A stretch of DNA of 6,305 nucleotides from CAYNYI01 sp964401455 (GCA_964401455.1 CAYNYI010000137.1:1-6305); one strand, 5' to 3'. Shown: positions 1 through 6,237, numbered from the stretch's first letter. A program made the numbers and translations. Notes: generated by a model not told the origin, from the letters alone.

Positions 1-504
1 GCCGGAATTGTCCGCGTTACTTCGATCAGGTTCGTAGGTGACGAAATGAACGACGCGATTATTCAATACATGAAAAAAACATCTAACCTCCTGATGGGTA
101 CAAGCACAGCCGAACTTATCAAGATAAAAATCGGCAGCGCGTTTCCACTTGAGAACGGGCTTGAAATAGAAGTAAAAGGCCGCTATCTCATTGCCGGTAT
201 TCCAAAGACCCTTAAAATCCCCTCCACTGAAATAAGGGAAGCCCTGAACGAGCCGATAACGGCTATCGTTGAATCCATTAAACAGGCCCTTGAACAAACG
301 CCTCCCGAACTTTCGGCGGATATACTTGACAAGGGGATAGTGATGACCGGCGGCAGTTCTCAGATCAGAGGCCTTGATGACCGTATAAGACAGGAAACCA
401 ATCTTCCTGTTAATGTAATAGACGACCCAATGGAAAGAGTTGTCCGGGGAACAGCCATAATATTGGAAAACCTCGATGAATATAAAAAAGTATTAATGCA
501 CTGA
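1..504 (+). CDS. mreB: Rod shape-determining protein MreB, 5'-truncated by window edge
   Basis: The open frame enters from the window start and ends at TGA 502-504, giving 167 C-terminal residues; MreB is normally about 340-350, so roughly the N-terminal half lies outside. An in-frame ATG at 46 exists, but the reading before it (GIVRVTSIRFVGDEMNDAI) aligns with the MreB segment around the GGD phosphate-binding loop, so it is internal. Further MreB/actin-fold marks are STAELIKIKIGSA and the adenosine-loop-like GIVMTGGSSQIRGLDD, followed by the DPMERVVRGTA tail that matches the family's DPLxxVARGTG. MreB is a membrane-associated actin-like ATPase that forms curved filaments and guides the elongation machinery. 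Several usually conserved spots differ (VGD for GGD, ERVVRG for TCVARG), so this is a somewhat diverged copy. It is followed 10 bases later by mreC, as in classical mre operons. Its promoter is not in the window. Confidence 0.95.
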   Translation, partial: AGIVRVTSIRFVGDEMNDAIIQYMKKTSNLLMGTSTAELIKIKIGSAFPLENGLEIEVKGRYLIAGIPKTLKIPSTEIREALNEPITAIVESIKQALEQTPPELSADILDKGIVMTGGSSQIRGLDDRIRQETNLPVNVIDDPMERVVRGTAIILENLDEYKKVLMH

Positions 505-514
505 ATATGAACTA

Positions 515-1315
515 ATGCTCCGCATTATAGCAGCCTACCACAGGGGCCTGACCCTTGCAGCACTTCTGATAATATCTCTATGGCTCTCAAACAGGGCCCT
601 GGAGAGAAAAGCCTACATAGCGAAAAGTTTCCAGCAGACTGTTTTCCTCCCTTTCCAGGTTGTTCTGAATTTTGTTAATAAAATTGATAATATCATAAAA
701 GAAAACCGCGTGCTTCGCAAACAAAATACAAGTTTGTCTATGCAAAACGCTTTTCTAAAAGAAAAAGCCATTGAGAATAAAAGATTGAGAGAAGCGCTGA
801 ATTTCAAGGAAGAATCAACTTATTCTCTAATCGCGGCAAAAGTCGCGGGCAAGACCCCCGGCGGAGGTCTTTATTCCATAACCATAACACCCGGATCACT
901 TAGAGGAATCAAACCCAATATGCCGGCTGTAACTCCTTCAGGTCTTGTGGGCAAGGTAGTGGAGACAGCTCCTTTTTCTTCCACAGTCCAATTATTGAAC
1001 GACCCGGACTGCAGGCCCTCTGTCATGCTCTCAACCAGCCGGGCTGTAGGAATTTTATCACAATCCGAGACCCTTGATCCGGTCGTAGAGGTCCGGCGCC
1101 ACACTGAAGCCCAAAATAATGAACAGGTTATTACTTCCGGAATGGGGGGAGTATTCCCTAAAGGCCTTCCGGTCGGGATTGTAAGTGAAATACGCGATGG
1201 ACCGAACCGGGACATATTCAAGGAGGTTGTCGTCAAATTAAATGTAAACCCTGAATTCGTTGAAGAGATGTTTATATTGGTCAAAGAAGACTCTTGGATC
1301 CCGGAGAATAAATGA
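515..1315 (+). CDS. mreC: Rod shape-determining protein MreC
   Basis: The product is a 266-residue bitopic inner-membrane protein, typical in length. It has a short basic N-terminus, one membrane segment at about residues 12-27, an alpha-helical coiled-coil stretch at about 52-95 rich in Lys/Glu/Leu/Asn, then the periplasmic MreC beta-barrel domain at about 103-258. Family marks are NMPAVTPSGLVGKVVE (135-150), QLLNDPDCR (159-167) and TSGMGGVFPKGLPVGIV (207-223). MreC dimerises or polymerises in the periplasm and binds PBP2, switching it and RodA to the active state. The start at 515 is the only suitable ATG after the mreB stop; no good Shine-Dalgarno precedes it, which fits translation coupled to mreB 10 bases upstream. 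Its stop overlaps the mreD start. The identification is firm; nothing in the protein looks broken. Confidence 0.95.
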   Translation: MLRIIAAYHRGLTLAALLIISLWLSNRALERKAYIAKSFQQTVFLPFQVVLNFVNKIDNIIKENRVLRKQNTSLSMQNAFLKEKAIENKRLREALNFKEESTYSLIAAKVAGKTPGGGLYSITITPGSLRGIKPNMPAVTPSGLVGKVVETAPFSSTVQLLNDPDCRPSVMLSTSRAVGILSQSETLDPVVEVRRHTEAQNNEQVITSGMGGVFPKGLPVGIVSEIRDGPNRDIFKEVVVKLNVNPEFVEEMFILVKEDSWIPENK

Positions 1316-1800
1316 ATCTCAGAAAAACAATAATGTGGCTTTTCGTATTCTCCTTAACCCTTTTACTGCAGAGTACAGCGGTTTACGCTCTCTCAATCAG
1401 GGGTGCGAGACCTGATCTGACTATTATAATGCTTGCTTTCTTTTCCTTTAGAGAAGGCCCTTTTGCCGGCACGATTGCCGGATTTCTTATCGGGCTGACC
1501 CAGGGAGTATACTCTCCGTCACATCTCGGAGAGACCGCTTTCGCAAAAACCTTAATCGGCTATCTCTGCGGACTTATGAACGAAAATACTATTTTCCTCA
1601 ATAATATCCACAGATCCCTCGTTGTTTTTATTTCTGTCCTTATTCAGGGGGCAGCTACTTTCAGGCTTTCCGCAGGCAGATTCACGGGAATGTGGAGTCA
1701 TCTGGTCGAAGTCTCCGGCCCCTCTGCGCTTTATTCCGCCATTGTCGGGCTATTATTGTTTAAATTTCTTTCGTCTGTTATTCCCCAGAAAATAACATGA
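1312..1800 (+). CDS. mreD: Rod shape-determining protein MreD
   Basis: The product is a 162-residue hydrophobic protein with about five predicted membrane segments (roughly residues 8-27, 35-48, 52-66, 102-116 and 138-156), the expected size and layout for MreD. The RPDL motif (33-36) and the REGPFAGTIAGFLIGL stretch (47-62) followed by LGETAFAKTLIGYLCG (72-87) match the family. MreD is the integral membrane partner of MreC in the Rod complex and balances MreC activation of PBP2. The start is set by the ATGA overlap with mreC and by GGAG at 1303-1306, five bases upstream. Its own stop overlaps the mrdA start in the same way. One oddity is that the Asp usually found after the second membrane segment (GLxxD) is Gly65 here (GLTQGVYSP). 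MreD diverges quickly, so the position between mreC and mrdA adds much of the certainty. Confidence 0.9.
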   Translation: MNLRKTIMWLFVFSLTLLLQSTAVYALSIRGARPDLTIIMLAFFSFREGPFAGTIAGFLIGLTQGVYSPSHLGETAFAKTLIGYLCGLMNENTIFLNNIHRSLVVFISVLIQGAATFRLSAGRFTGMWSHLVEVSGPSALYSAIVGLLLFKFLSSVIPQKIT

Positions 1801-3635
1801 GTACCGTCAGAAACACCGAATCACTGACCGAAAAAAATTTCAAAGTCACCGTCTTTATTTCGGTTCTTGCTTTTTTGTTTCTGCTGCTTATCGGGAGTCT
1901 TATTTATCACCAGATAATACGGGGAAAAATAAATGCCGGCCTCTCTAATGAAAACAGCATGAAATTAAAACGGGTAAAGGCAGGCCGTGGTCTAATTTTC
2001 GACCGTGCGGGCCGGGTTCTTGTAAGAAACAGGCCGAGCTACAATATAGTTGCAGTTCCCTACCGCTTGAAAAGAGAAATTATAGAAGAAACTTCAAAAA
2101 GACTATCTAAAATACGTAATATTAAAGGAGAAAAAGTTTTCGGCGACTATGAAGCAATACATAAAAAGCTTAAGGAGTCCCTCAGAAACAGGTTCACAGA
2201 TCTCCTCCTTCTCGAAGATACAGATATCTCTGTTGTCTCTGTTATAGAGGAACATAATGACCTGCTCCCGGGTATTGAAATTGAAATAATGTCCCGACGT
2301 GAATACCCCTACGGCGATCTGGCCTGCCATGCTCTTGGCTATCTCGGCGAGATTCCGGAAAAAGATTTTGACAGTCTTCGCAGCACAAAAAATTACAGGT
2401 ATGGAGATCTGATAGGAAAATTTGGCCTGGAAAAAGCATACGAAGACGCCTTCAGAGGAAAAGATGGGAGTAAATATGTTGAAGTAAACGCATACGGCCG
2501 TGAAATAAGAACGCTGGATGATATGCCCATTGAACCAAAAGTGAACGGTTCAGACATGTACACAACTCTGGACCTGGATATTCAGCTTGATGCCGAAAAA
2601 GCCTTTCCGGATACTATGCGCGGAGCCCTGGTTGTACTAAACCCTGAGTCTGGCGGTGTCCTCGCTATGCTCTCCAGTCCCCGCTTCAATCCTAACATTT
2701 TCTCCTACTCAACAGAAAAACGCTCACGCGAATGGAAAAAGGCGCTCTCTCATAAAAGCAAGCCCATGAATAACAGAGCTATTGCGGGTTTGTACGAGCC
2801 GGGTTCCACTTTTAAGATACTTTCATCGATAGCTGGTATCGAAACCGGGGCAGTAAAAAAAGAGACGTCTTTTACTCCTTGCTACGGGTATTATCGATTT
2901 GGCCGCAGGATCCAGAGATGCTGGAAAGCTTCCGGCCACGGGCGATTCAAACTCACAGACGCAATACGTCAATCATGCAATGTCTATTTCTATCAGCTTG
3001 GTCTCGAAACCGGAATAGAGCCTATTAATCAATACGCCAGGATGTTCGGTTTTGAGAAGAAAACAGGAATAGATATCTCCGGAGAGAAGAAAGGAGACTT
3101 GCTCGACAGTCTAAGCATGTATAAAAGATACGGCAATAGAGAAGGATGGCAATGGACAAGAGGGTTGATTCTAAACCGTGCTATCGGCCAGGGGCAGACT
3201 TCCACGCCGCTACAGCTTGCCTGCTACACCGCGGGAGTCGCTTCCGGAGAACGCATCTATGTCCCGCACCTAATGAAGGAGTTAAAATCCCCGGGAGGAG
3301 AAACGGTCAGGTACAGCCCTGATATTCTTTCGAGTCTTGAAATATCAGACACAACAGAGTATCTTATAAAAAAAGGAATGGACAAGGTTGTTCAAGGACC
3401 GGGGGGCACCGCGGCAAGAGCCAGGGTGAGGGGAGTTAAGGTAGCCGGAAAAACAGGCTCTTCCGAAAACCCCCACGGAGACAAGACTCACTCGCTTTTC
3501 ATAGGGTTTGCTCCTATTGAATCCCCGGAGATAGCCCTTGCCATTGTTGTTGAAAACTCCGGACACGGAAGCTCTGTTGCGGCCCCGATAGCGGGAAAAA
3601 TTCTGCGAGAATATTTTAATAGAAAAGAAGAGTAA
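1797..3635 (+). CDS. mrdA: Penicillin-binding protein 2 (peptidoglycan DD-transpeptidase, class B, elongation-specific)
   Basis: The product is a 612-residue class B PBP, close to E. coli PBP2 (633). It is anchored by one membrane segment at about 18-41, followed by the pedestal domain beginning at RGLIFDR (64-70) and containing REYPYGDLACHALGYLGEI. The C-terminal transpeptidase domain has all three catalytic motifs: S337-T-F-K340 with the acyl-enzyme serine, S393-C-N395 and K552-T-G554. It crosslinks stem peptides in new lateral-wall peptidoglycan and is the target of beta-lactams such as mecillinam. PBP2 rather than the division PBP3/FtsI is supported by the RCWKASGHG segment and by the mreBCD-rodA context. 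C362, C375, H381 and C394 fall where a zinc site has been described in Acinetobacter PBP2 (see findings). The ATG overlaps the mreD stop and has no clear Shine-Dalgarno, suggesting coupled translation; rodA follows after one base. Confidence 0.96.
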   Translation: MSTVRNTESLTEKNFKVTVFISVLAFLFLLLIGSLIYHQIIRGKINAGLSNENSMKLKRVKAGRGLIFDRAGRVLVRNRPSYNIVAVPYRLKREIIEETSKRLSKIRNIKGEKVFGDYEAIHKKLKESLRNRFTDLLLLEDTDISVVSVIEEHNDLLPGIEIEIMSRREYPYGDLACHALGYLGEIPEKDFDSLRSTKNYRYGDLIGKFGLEKAYEDAFRGKDGSKYVEVNAYGREIRTLDDMPIEPKVNGSDMYTTLDLDIQLDAEKAFPDTMRGALVVLNPESGGVLAMLSSPRFNPNIFSYSTEKRSREWKKALSHKSKPMNNRAIAGLYEPGSTFKILSSIAGIETGAVKKETSFTPCYGYYRFGRRIQRCWKASGHGRFKLTDAIRQSCNVYFYQLGLETGIEPINQYARMFGFEKKTGIDISGEKKGDLLDSLSMYKRYGNREGWQWTRGLILNRAIGQGQTSTPLQLACYTAGVASGERIYVPHLMKELKSPGGETVRYSPDILSSLEISDTTEYLIKKGMDKVVQGPGGTAARARVRGVKVAGKTGSSENPHGDKTHSLFIGFAPIESPEIALAIVVENSGHGSSVAAPIAGKILREYFNRKEE

Positions 3636-3636
3636 A

Positions 3637-4860
3637 ATGAGAGGACATTCTGAGAGGACATTTGACTTTACCCTGCTTTTTCTTGTAGTCCTTCTGACTG
3701 CGACCGGGATAATCCTGATTTATTCGGCAAATCACAACCATTCTTCAGAATGGATGAGAGGGATTTATAAGCAGCAGGCCGTGTTGGCATTAGCGGGTTT
3801 CATTATAATGTACGCCGTTTCGATGATACCGCTCGGACTTTTTTACAGATCTGCTTATCTGTTATATTTTTTGAGCCTTATCCCTCTACTGTACCTGGCT
3901 TTTAACAACCAGGGGGGAGATGTGGACAGGTGGCTCATAATCGGCGGAAGAAAAATTTTCCAGCCTTCGGAATTCGCGAAAATAGGCGTAATGCTGGCAC
4001 TCGCCCGTTCACTTGCCGGAAGAGAAATATCTCTAACAAACCCCTCATCTATGGTTTTTCCGGGGATTCTGGCAGCTGTGCCTTTTATTCTTGTCCTCAA
4101 ACAACCGGATCTTGGGACCGCCCTTGTTTTTGCCGCAGTAATATTGCCTATGTTTTTCTGGGCCGGACTTACTCTTAGAGAAATAATTTATCTCCTTACC
4201 CCGCTGCTCTCCCTTATTACGGCTTCAAACCATATAATATGGGGGATATTTTTCCTGCTTCTTATTTTTATTCTCTACCGTACCGAGAAAAACCTGGTGC
4301 TCGCTGTAGGTATTGCACTTCTGAATTTTTTTGTCGGAGTAATTACACTCGCGCTGTGGAATAATCTGAAAGATTACCAGAAAAACCGTATACTCTCCTT
4401 CATAAACCCGAATCTCGATCCATACGGAGCCGGTTATCAGGTAATCCAGTCAAAAGTTGCCCTGGGTTCGGGAGAGATCTGGGGAAAGGGTTTTCTCAAC
4501 AGTTCTCAGGCGAGACTTAACTTTTTGCCGGCCCAGCACACCGACTTTATTTTTTCAGTTCTCGGAGAACAATTCGGATTTGTTGGCTGCACAGCGCTTA
4601 TTTTATTATTTTTTGTCTTTCTTACTAAAATAATTACATTGACCATGGAACATAATAGCAGGTTTGTTAATTTGATTATTACCGCAGTATTTGCCCAGCT
4701 GTCTTTTCATATAATTGAGAATATAGCTATGACGGCGGGGCTTATGCCTGTAACGGGTCTGCCACTGCCGTTCATAAGTTATGGCGGATCTTTTCTTATA
4801 ACCTCTCTAATACTTATAGGACTCATTATTAATTTGAAGAAAACAGCTATAAATTTATAA
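3637..4860 (+). CDS. rodA: Peptidoglycan glycosyltransferase RodA (SEDS family)
   Basis: The product is a 407-residue polytopic SEDS protein. It polymerises lipid II into glycan strands in the inner membrane and works as a pair with PBP2, the gene just upstream. Motifs in order are DRWLIIGGRKIFQPSEFAKIG (97-117), LKQPDLGTALVF (154-165), NPNLDPYGAGYQVIQSKVALGSG (257-279), FLPAQHTDFIFSVLGEQFGFVG (296-317) and GLMPVTGLPLPFISYGGSF (368-386). D303 in HTDFIF is the residue expected to be the catalytic Asp. It is about 35 residues longer than E. coli RodA (370); the excess is a hydrophobic stretch at about 185-240, a layout I associate with FCB-group RodA. RodA rather than FtsW is chosen from the context beside PBP2. 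ATG 3637 sits one base after the mrdA stop, behind purine-rich AGAAGAG. lgt follows 15 bases downstream. Confidence 0.95.
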   Translation: MRGHSERTFDFTLLFLVVLLTATGIILIYSANHNHSSEWMRGIYKQQAVLALAGFIIMYAVSMIPLGLFYRSAYLLYFLSLIPLLYLAFNNQGGDVDRWLIIGGRKIFQPSEFAKIGVMLALARSLAGREISLTNPSSMVFPGILAAVPFILVLKQPDLGTALVFAAVILPMFFWAGLTLREIIYLLTPLLSLITASNHIIWGIFFLLLIFILYRTEKNLVLAVGIALLNFFVGVITLALWNNLKDYQKNRILSFINPNLDPYGAGYQVIQSKVALGSGEIWGKGFLNSSQARLNFLPAQHTDFIFSVLGEQFGFVGCTALILLFFVFLTKIITLTMEHNSRFVNLIITAVFAQLSFHIIENIAMTAGLMPVTGLPLPFISYGGSFLITSLILIGLIINLKKTAINL

Positions 4861-4862
4861 AC

Positions 4863-4868
4863 AAGGGG
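4863..4868 (+). promoter_or_regulatory. Ribosome binding site of lgt
   Basis: AAGGGG stands seven bases before ATG 4876, inside the 15-base rodA-lgt gap. It is the clearest Shine-Dalgarno in the operon part of the window and fixes the lgt start; unlike mreC and mrdA, lgt therefore does not depend on coupling to the gene upstream. Confidence 0.7.
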
Positions 4869-4875
4869 AAAAAAA

Positions 4876-5694
4876 ATGCACCCAGTTCTAATTGAGATAG
4901 GCCCTGTACCGATTCATTCATACGGCTTTATGCTGATGCTTTCTTTTTTATTCGGAATATGGCTGACTGCGGCCAGAGCGTCTAAATACGGAATCAAGAA
5001 AGAACATGTTACCGACCTCGCTTTTTATATAATAATTGCCGTAATAATCGGTGCCCGCGGTTATTATGTTCTGCTTCACTACAAGGAATTCATAGATAAT
5101 CCGGGAGCGATATTCAACCCGCTCCAAAATGGGAAACTCGTAGGTATCGGCGGCCTTGTGATGCTTGGCGGAGTTATTCTCGGGGCCGCCGCGGGATTTC
5201 TTTTTGTATATCTGAAAAAGATCCCTTCTCTTATTATGGCCGATTCCGCGGCCCCCGCTATAGCTTCCGGGGTTTTCCTGACAAGAATAGGTTGTTTTCT
5301 AAATGGATGTTGCTGGGGAGTTCACACTAAAAGTTTCCTCGGTGTCTCATTTCCGGCAAGCTGTCCGGCAGGCGCTGTAAGCGGAGGAGCCCCGGTATTC
5401 CCGACACAGCTTTTCTCTTCTTTCAACGGACTTCTCATCTTCATAATTCTTCTCTGGGCGGAAAAACGCTGGAAGACATTTCACGGATTTACATTTCTTC
5501 TTTTTCTGATGCTTTATTCAATACACAGATTTTTTATTGATTATATAAGATATTACCCTGAATGCGAGACCTTTTTCGGCATGACACATAACCAAATAAT
5601 ACTTCTGCTTACTTTCTCCGTCAGCCTGGGTCTTTTCCTGAAACTAAGGAAAAAAGAAATACAAGTTCCTGTTCAGAACAACACACCTGAGTGA
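4876..5694 (+). CDS. lgt: Phosphatidylglycerol-prolipoprotein diacylglyceryl transferase Lgt
   Basis: The product is 272 residues with about seven membrane segments, normal for Lgt. It moves a diacylglyceryl group from phosphatidylglycerol to the lipobox cysteine of prolipoproteins, the first step of lipoprotein maturation in the inner membrane. Visible marks are PVPIHSYGFM (11-20, with Y16 matching E. coli Y26), GGLVMLGG (92-99), the signature TRIGCFLNGCCWG (136-148, with R137 matching R143 and G148 matching G154), FPTQLF (175-180) and RFFIDYIR (218-225, with R218 matching R239). Differences from E. coli are L97 at the H103 position, C140 for N146, C145 for E151 and D222 for E243. A GCFLxGCC form of the signature is, as far as I recall, common in Desulfobacterota and FCB relatives, so the enzyme is probably functional. 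It ends the protein-coding operon. Confidence 0.93.
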   Translation: MHPVLIEIGPVPIHSYGFMLMLSFLFGIWLTAARASKYGIKKEHVTDLAFYIIIAVIIGARGYYVLLHYKEFIDNPGAIFNPLQNGKLVGIGGLVMLGGVILGAAAGFLFVYLKKIPSLIMADSAAPAIASGVFLTRIGCFLNGCCWGVHTKSFLGVSFPASCPAGAVSGGAPVFPTQLFSSFNGLLIFIILLWAEKRWKTFHGFTFLLFLMLYSIHRFFIDYIRYYPECETFFGMTHNQIILLLTFSVSLGLFLKLRKKEIQVPVQNNTPE

Positions 5695-5714
5695 AATATA
5701 GACATAGGAATTGT

Positions 5715-5743
5715 TTGACTGAAACGGAATAATTAATTATCTT
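5715..5743 (+). promoter_or_regulatory. Candidate sigma70-type promoter for tRNA-Lys
   Basis: TTGACT (5715-5720) and TATCTT (5738-5743) are separated by exactly 17 bases, matching the -35 and -10 consensus at 5/6 and 4/6 positions. Transcription would start near 5750, leaving a leader of about 17 bases before the tRNA. The spacer and -10 overlap a perfect 12-base AT palindrome at 5729-5740. The gap between lgt and the tRNA holds nothing else. Readthrough from the lgt operon is an alternative or additional source of the tRNA. Confidence 0.4.
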
Positions 5744-5766
5744 CTTTTTCATAAATTTTCTGTAAT

Positions 5767-5839
5767 ACCTCCTTAGCTCAGTTGGTAGAGCACCTGACTC
5801 TTAATCAGGGTGTCACAGGTTCGACCCCTGTAGGGGGTA
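5767..5839 (+). tRNA. tRNA-Lys (anticodon CTT)
   Basis: A complete 73-base cloverleaf can be folded by hand. The acceptor stem is 5767-5773 with 5832-5838 (seven pairs, one T-G wobble). The D stem is GCTC/GAGC (5776-5779 with 5788-5791) with GG in the loop. The anticodon stem is CCTGA/TCAGG (5793-5797 with 5805-5809) around loop CTCTTAA, putting anticodon CTT at 5800-5802. The variable loop has five bases, and the T stem is ACAGG/CCTGT around TTCGACC (5820-5826). The discriminator is A5839. CCA is not encoded, since TTA follows, so it must be added after transcription. The tRNA reads AAG lysine codons. An intrinsic terminator begins three bases downstream. Confidence 0.96.
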
Positions 5840-5841
5840 TT

Positions 5842-5877
5842 AAAAAGCCTGTCCTTTTCAAGGGACAGGCTTTTTTT
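5842..5877 (+). terminator. Strong rho-independent terminator after tRNA-Lys
   Basis: GCCTGTCC (5847-5854) pairs perfectly with GGACAGGC (5863-5870); the stem can be extended inward by T-G and T-A pairs and outward by AAAAA (5842-5846) with the T run. Seven T residues follow at 5871-5877. It stands just after the tRNA and is the only strong terminator downstream of lgt, so it probably ends both the tRNA transcript and any mre-lgt readthrough. The A run before the stem means it could also act, more weakly, on the other strand. Confidence 0.93.
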
Positions 5878-6024
5878 GTTCTCAGCACATGCAGCTAGAA
5901 TTCTTATTCTTAAGATCCGCCTGATGTGAATGTAATGCTCCTTATAACCATGACTATATTGAATGCCGGCAAACTTGAAAGAAGAGCTTTAATCCACGCT
6001 TAAGAAGAGAAAATAATGCAACCG

Positions 6025-6049
6025 AATCCTGATAAATCCTGAAATTTCA
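6025..6049 (+). repeat. Ten-base-phased direct repeat with adjoining palindrome
   Basis: AATCCTGA occurs at 6025-6032 and again at 6035-6042, a period of exactly ten bases, about one helical turn. The second copy runs into the perfect palindrome TGAAATTTCA at 6040-6049. Same-face spacing of this kind is seen in regulator binding sites, but it lies about 115 bases upstream of the nearest promoter candidate and may be chance. Confidence 0.35.
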
Positions 6050-6117
6050 AACTTTCTCTACTATATTATCTAACTGGTCTCTTCAATAGAAAACCGCGAG
6101 AACTGTTTTATTATAAA

Positions 6118-6133
6118 AAGGCATTTTTGCCTT
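6118..6133. other. Small perfect hairpin, possible weak minus-strand terminator
   Basis: AAGGCA (6118-6123) and TGCCTT (6128-6133) form a six-pair stem around a TTTT loop. On the + strand no T run follows. Read on the minus strand the stem runs directly into TTT, making a five-T run with the stem's own end, so it could be a weak terminator for leftward transcription. No leftward gene is visible in the window. It lies about 30 bases upstream of the promoter at 6165. Confidence 0.3.
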
Positions 6134-6164
6134 AATGGTTATTTTTCATTTTACTTTTTTTCTT

Positions 6165-6196
6165 TTGACACATGCTTCATAAAAGTATTATATACT
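6165..6196 (+). promoter_or_regulatory. Strong sigma70-type promoter candidate
   Basis: A perfect TTGACA stands at 6165-6170 after a T-rich tract (6151-6166) of UP-element-like composition. The -10 choice is ambiguous: TATTAT at 6186-6191 (spacer 15), TATATA at 6189-6194 (spacer 18) or TATACT at 6191-6196 (spacer 20). The 18-base version has the most normal spacing. Transcription would begin near 6200, giving an untranslated leader of about 45-50 bases before ATG 6249. It is the best-looking promoter in the window. Confidence 0.6.
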
Positions 6197-6203
6197 ACCA
6201 TAG

Positions 6204-6215
6204 GTCATTTATGAC
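6204..6215 (+). promoter_or_regulatory. Inverted repeat at the predicted transcription start
   Basis: GTCAT (6204-6208) and ATGAC (6211-6215) form a 5-2-5 inverted repeat just downstream of the -10 candidates, followed by seven T residues (6216-6222). The position suits a repressor operator. The stem (four pairs with a TTTA loop) is too weak to be a convincing attenuator. Confidence 0.3.
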
Positions 6216-6237
6216 TTTTTTTCAATTTACTTTTTAC

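Larger units (their letters stand above)
5878..6164 (+). other. AT-rich intergenic stretch without a convincing gene
   Basis: All three forward frames are broken by frequent stops, no ORF of useful length was found on the reverse strand, and no Shine-Dalgarno plus start pair of any quality is present. The longest plausible short frame (ATG 5950 to TAA 6001-6003, 17 codons) has no ribosome binding site. The stretch contains a direct repeat with an adjoining palindrome and one small hairpin, listed separately. I recognise no RNA family or riboswitch in it. Confidence 0.6.

Noticed and set aside
46..504. A complete small protein starting at ATG 46
   Set aside because: The frame is open upstream to base 1 and the residues before ATG 46 match MreB, so this is the tail of a larger protein.
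871..1284. 137-codon reverse-strand open frame inside mreC
   Set aside because: It lies wholly within the well-supported mreC reading frame, shows no recognisable family features and has no operon context; it is a shadow of mreC codon composition.
2103..2439. Two overlapping reverse-strand open frames inside mrdA
   Set aside because: They lie within the pedestal domain of a clear PBP2 and have low-complexity or unlikely protein composition.
3345..3566. Reverse-strand open frame within the end of mrdA
   Set aside because: It overlaps the KTG-containing transpeptidase region and has no recognisable protein features.
3855..4178. Open frames on both strands inside the first half of rodA
   Set aside because: RodA motifs are continuous through this stretch, and neither alternative frame has family features.
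5767..5839. tRNA-Lys as an integration site for a mobile element
   Set aside because: tRNA 3' ends often serve as attachment sites and the downstream DNA is AT-rich, but no repeat of the tRNA 3' end and no integrase are visible within the window.
5950..6003. 17-codon ORF MTILNAGKLERRALIHA in the intergenic stretch
   Set aside because: No Shine-Dalgarno or nearby promoter is visible and the length is within chance expectation.
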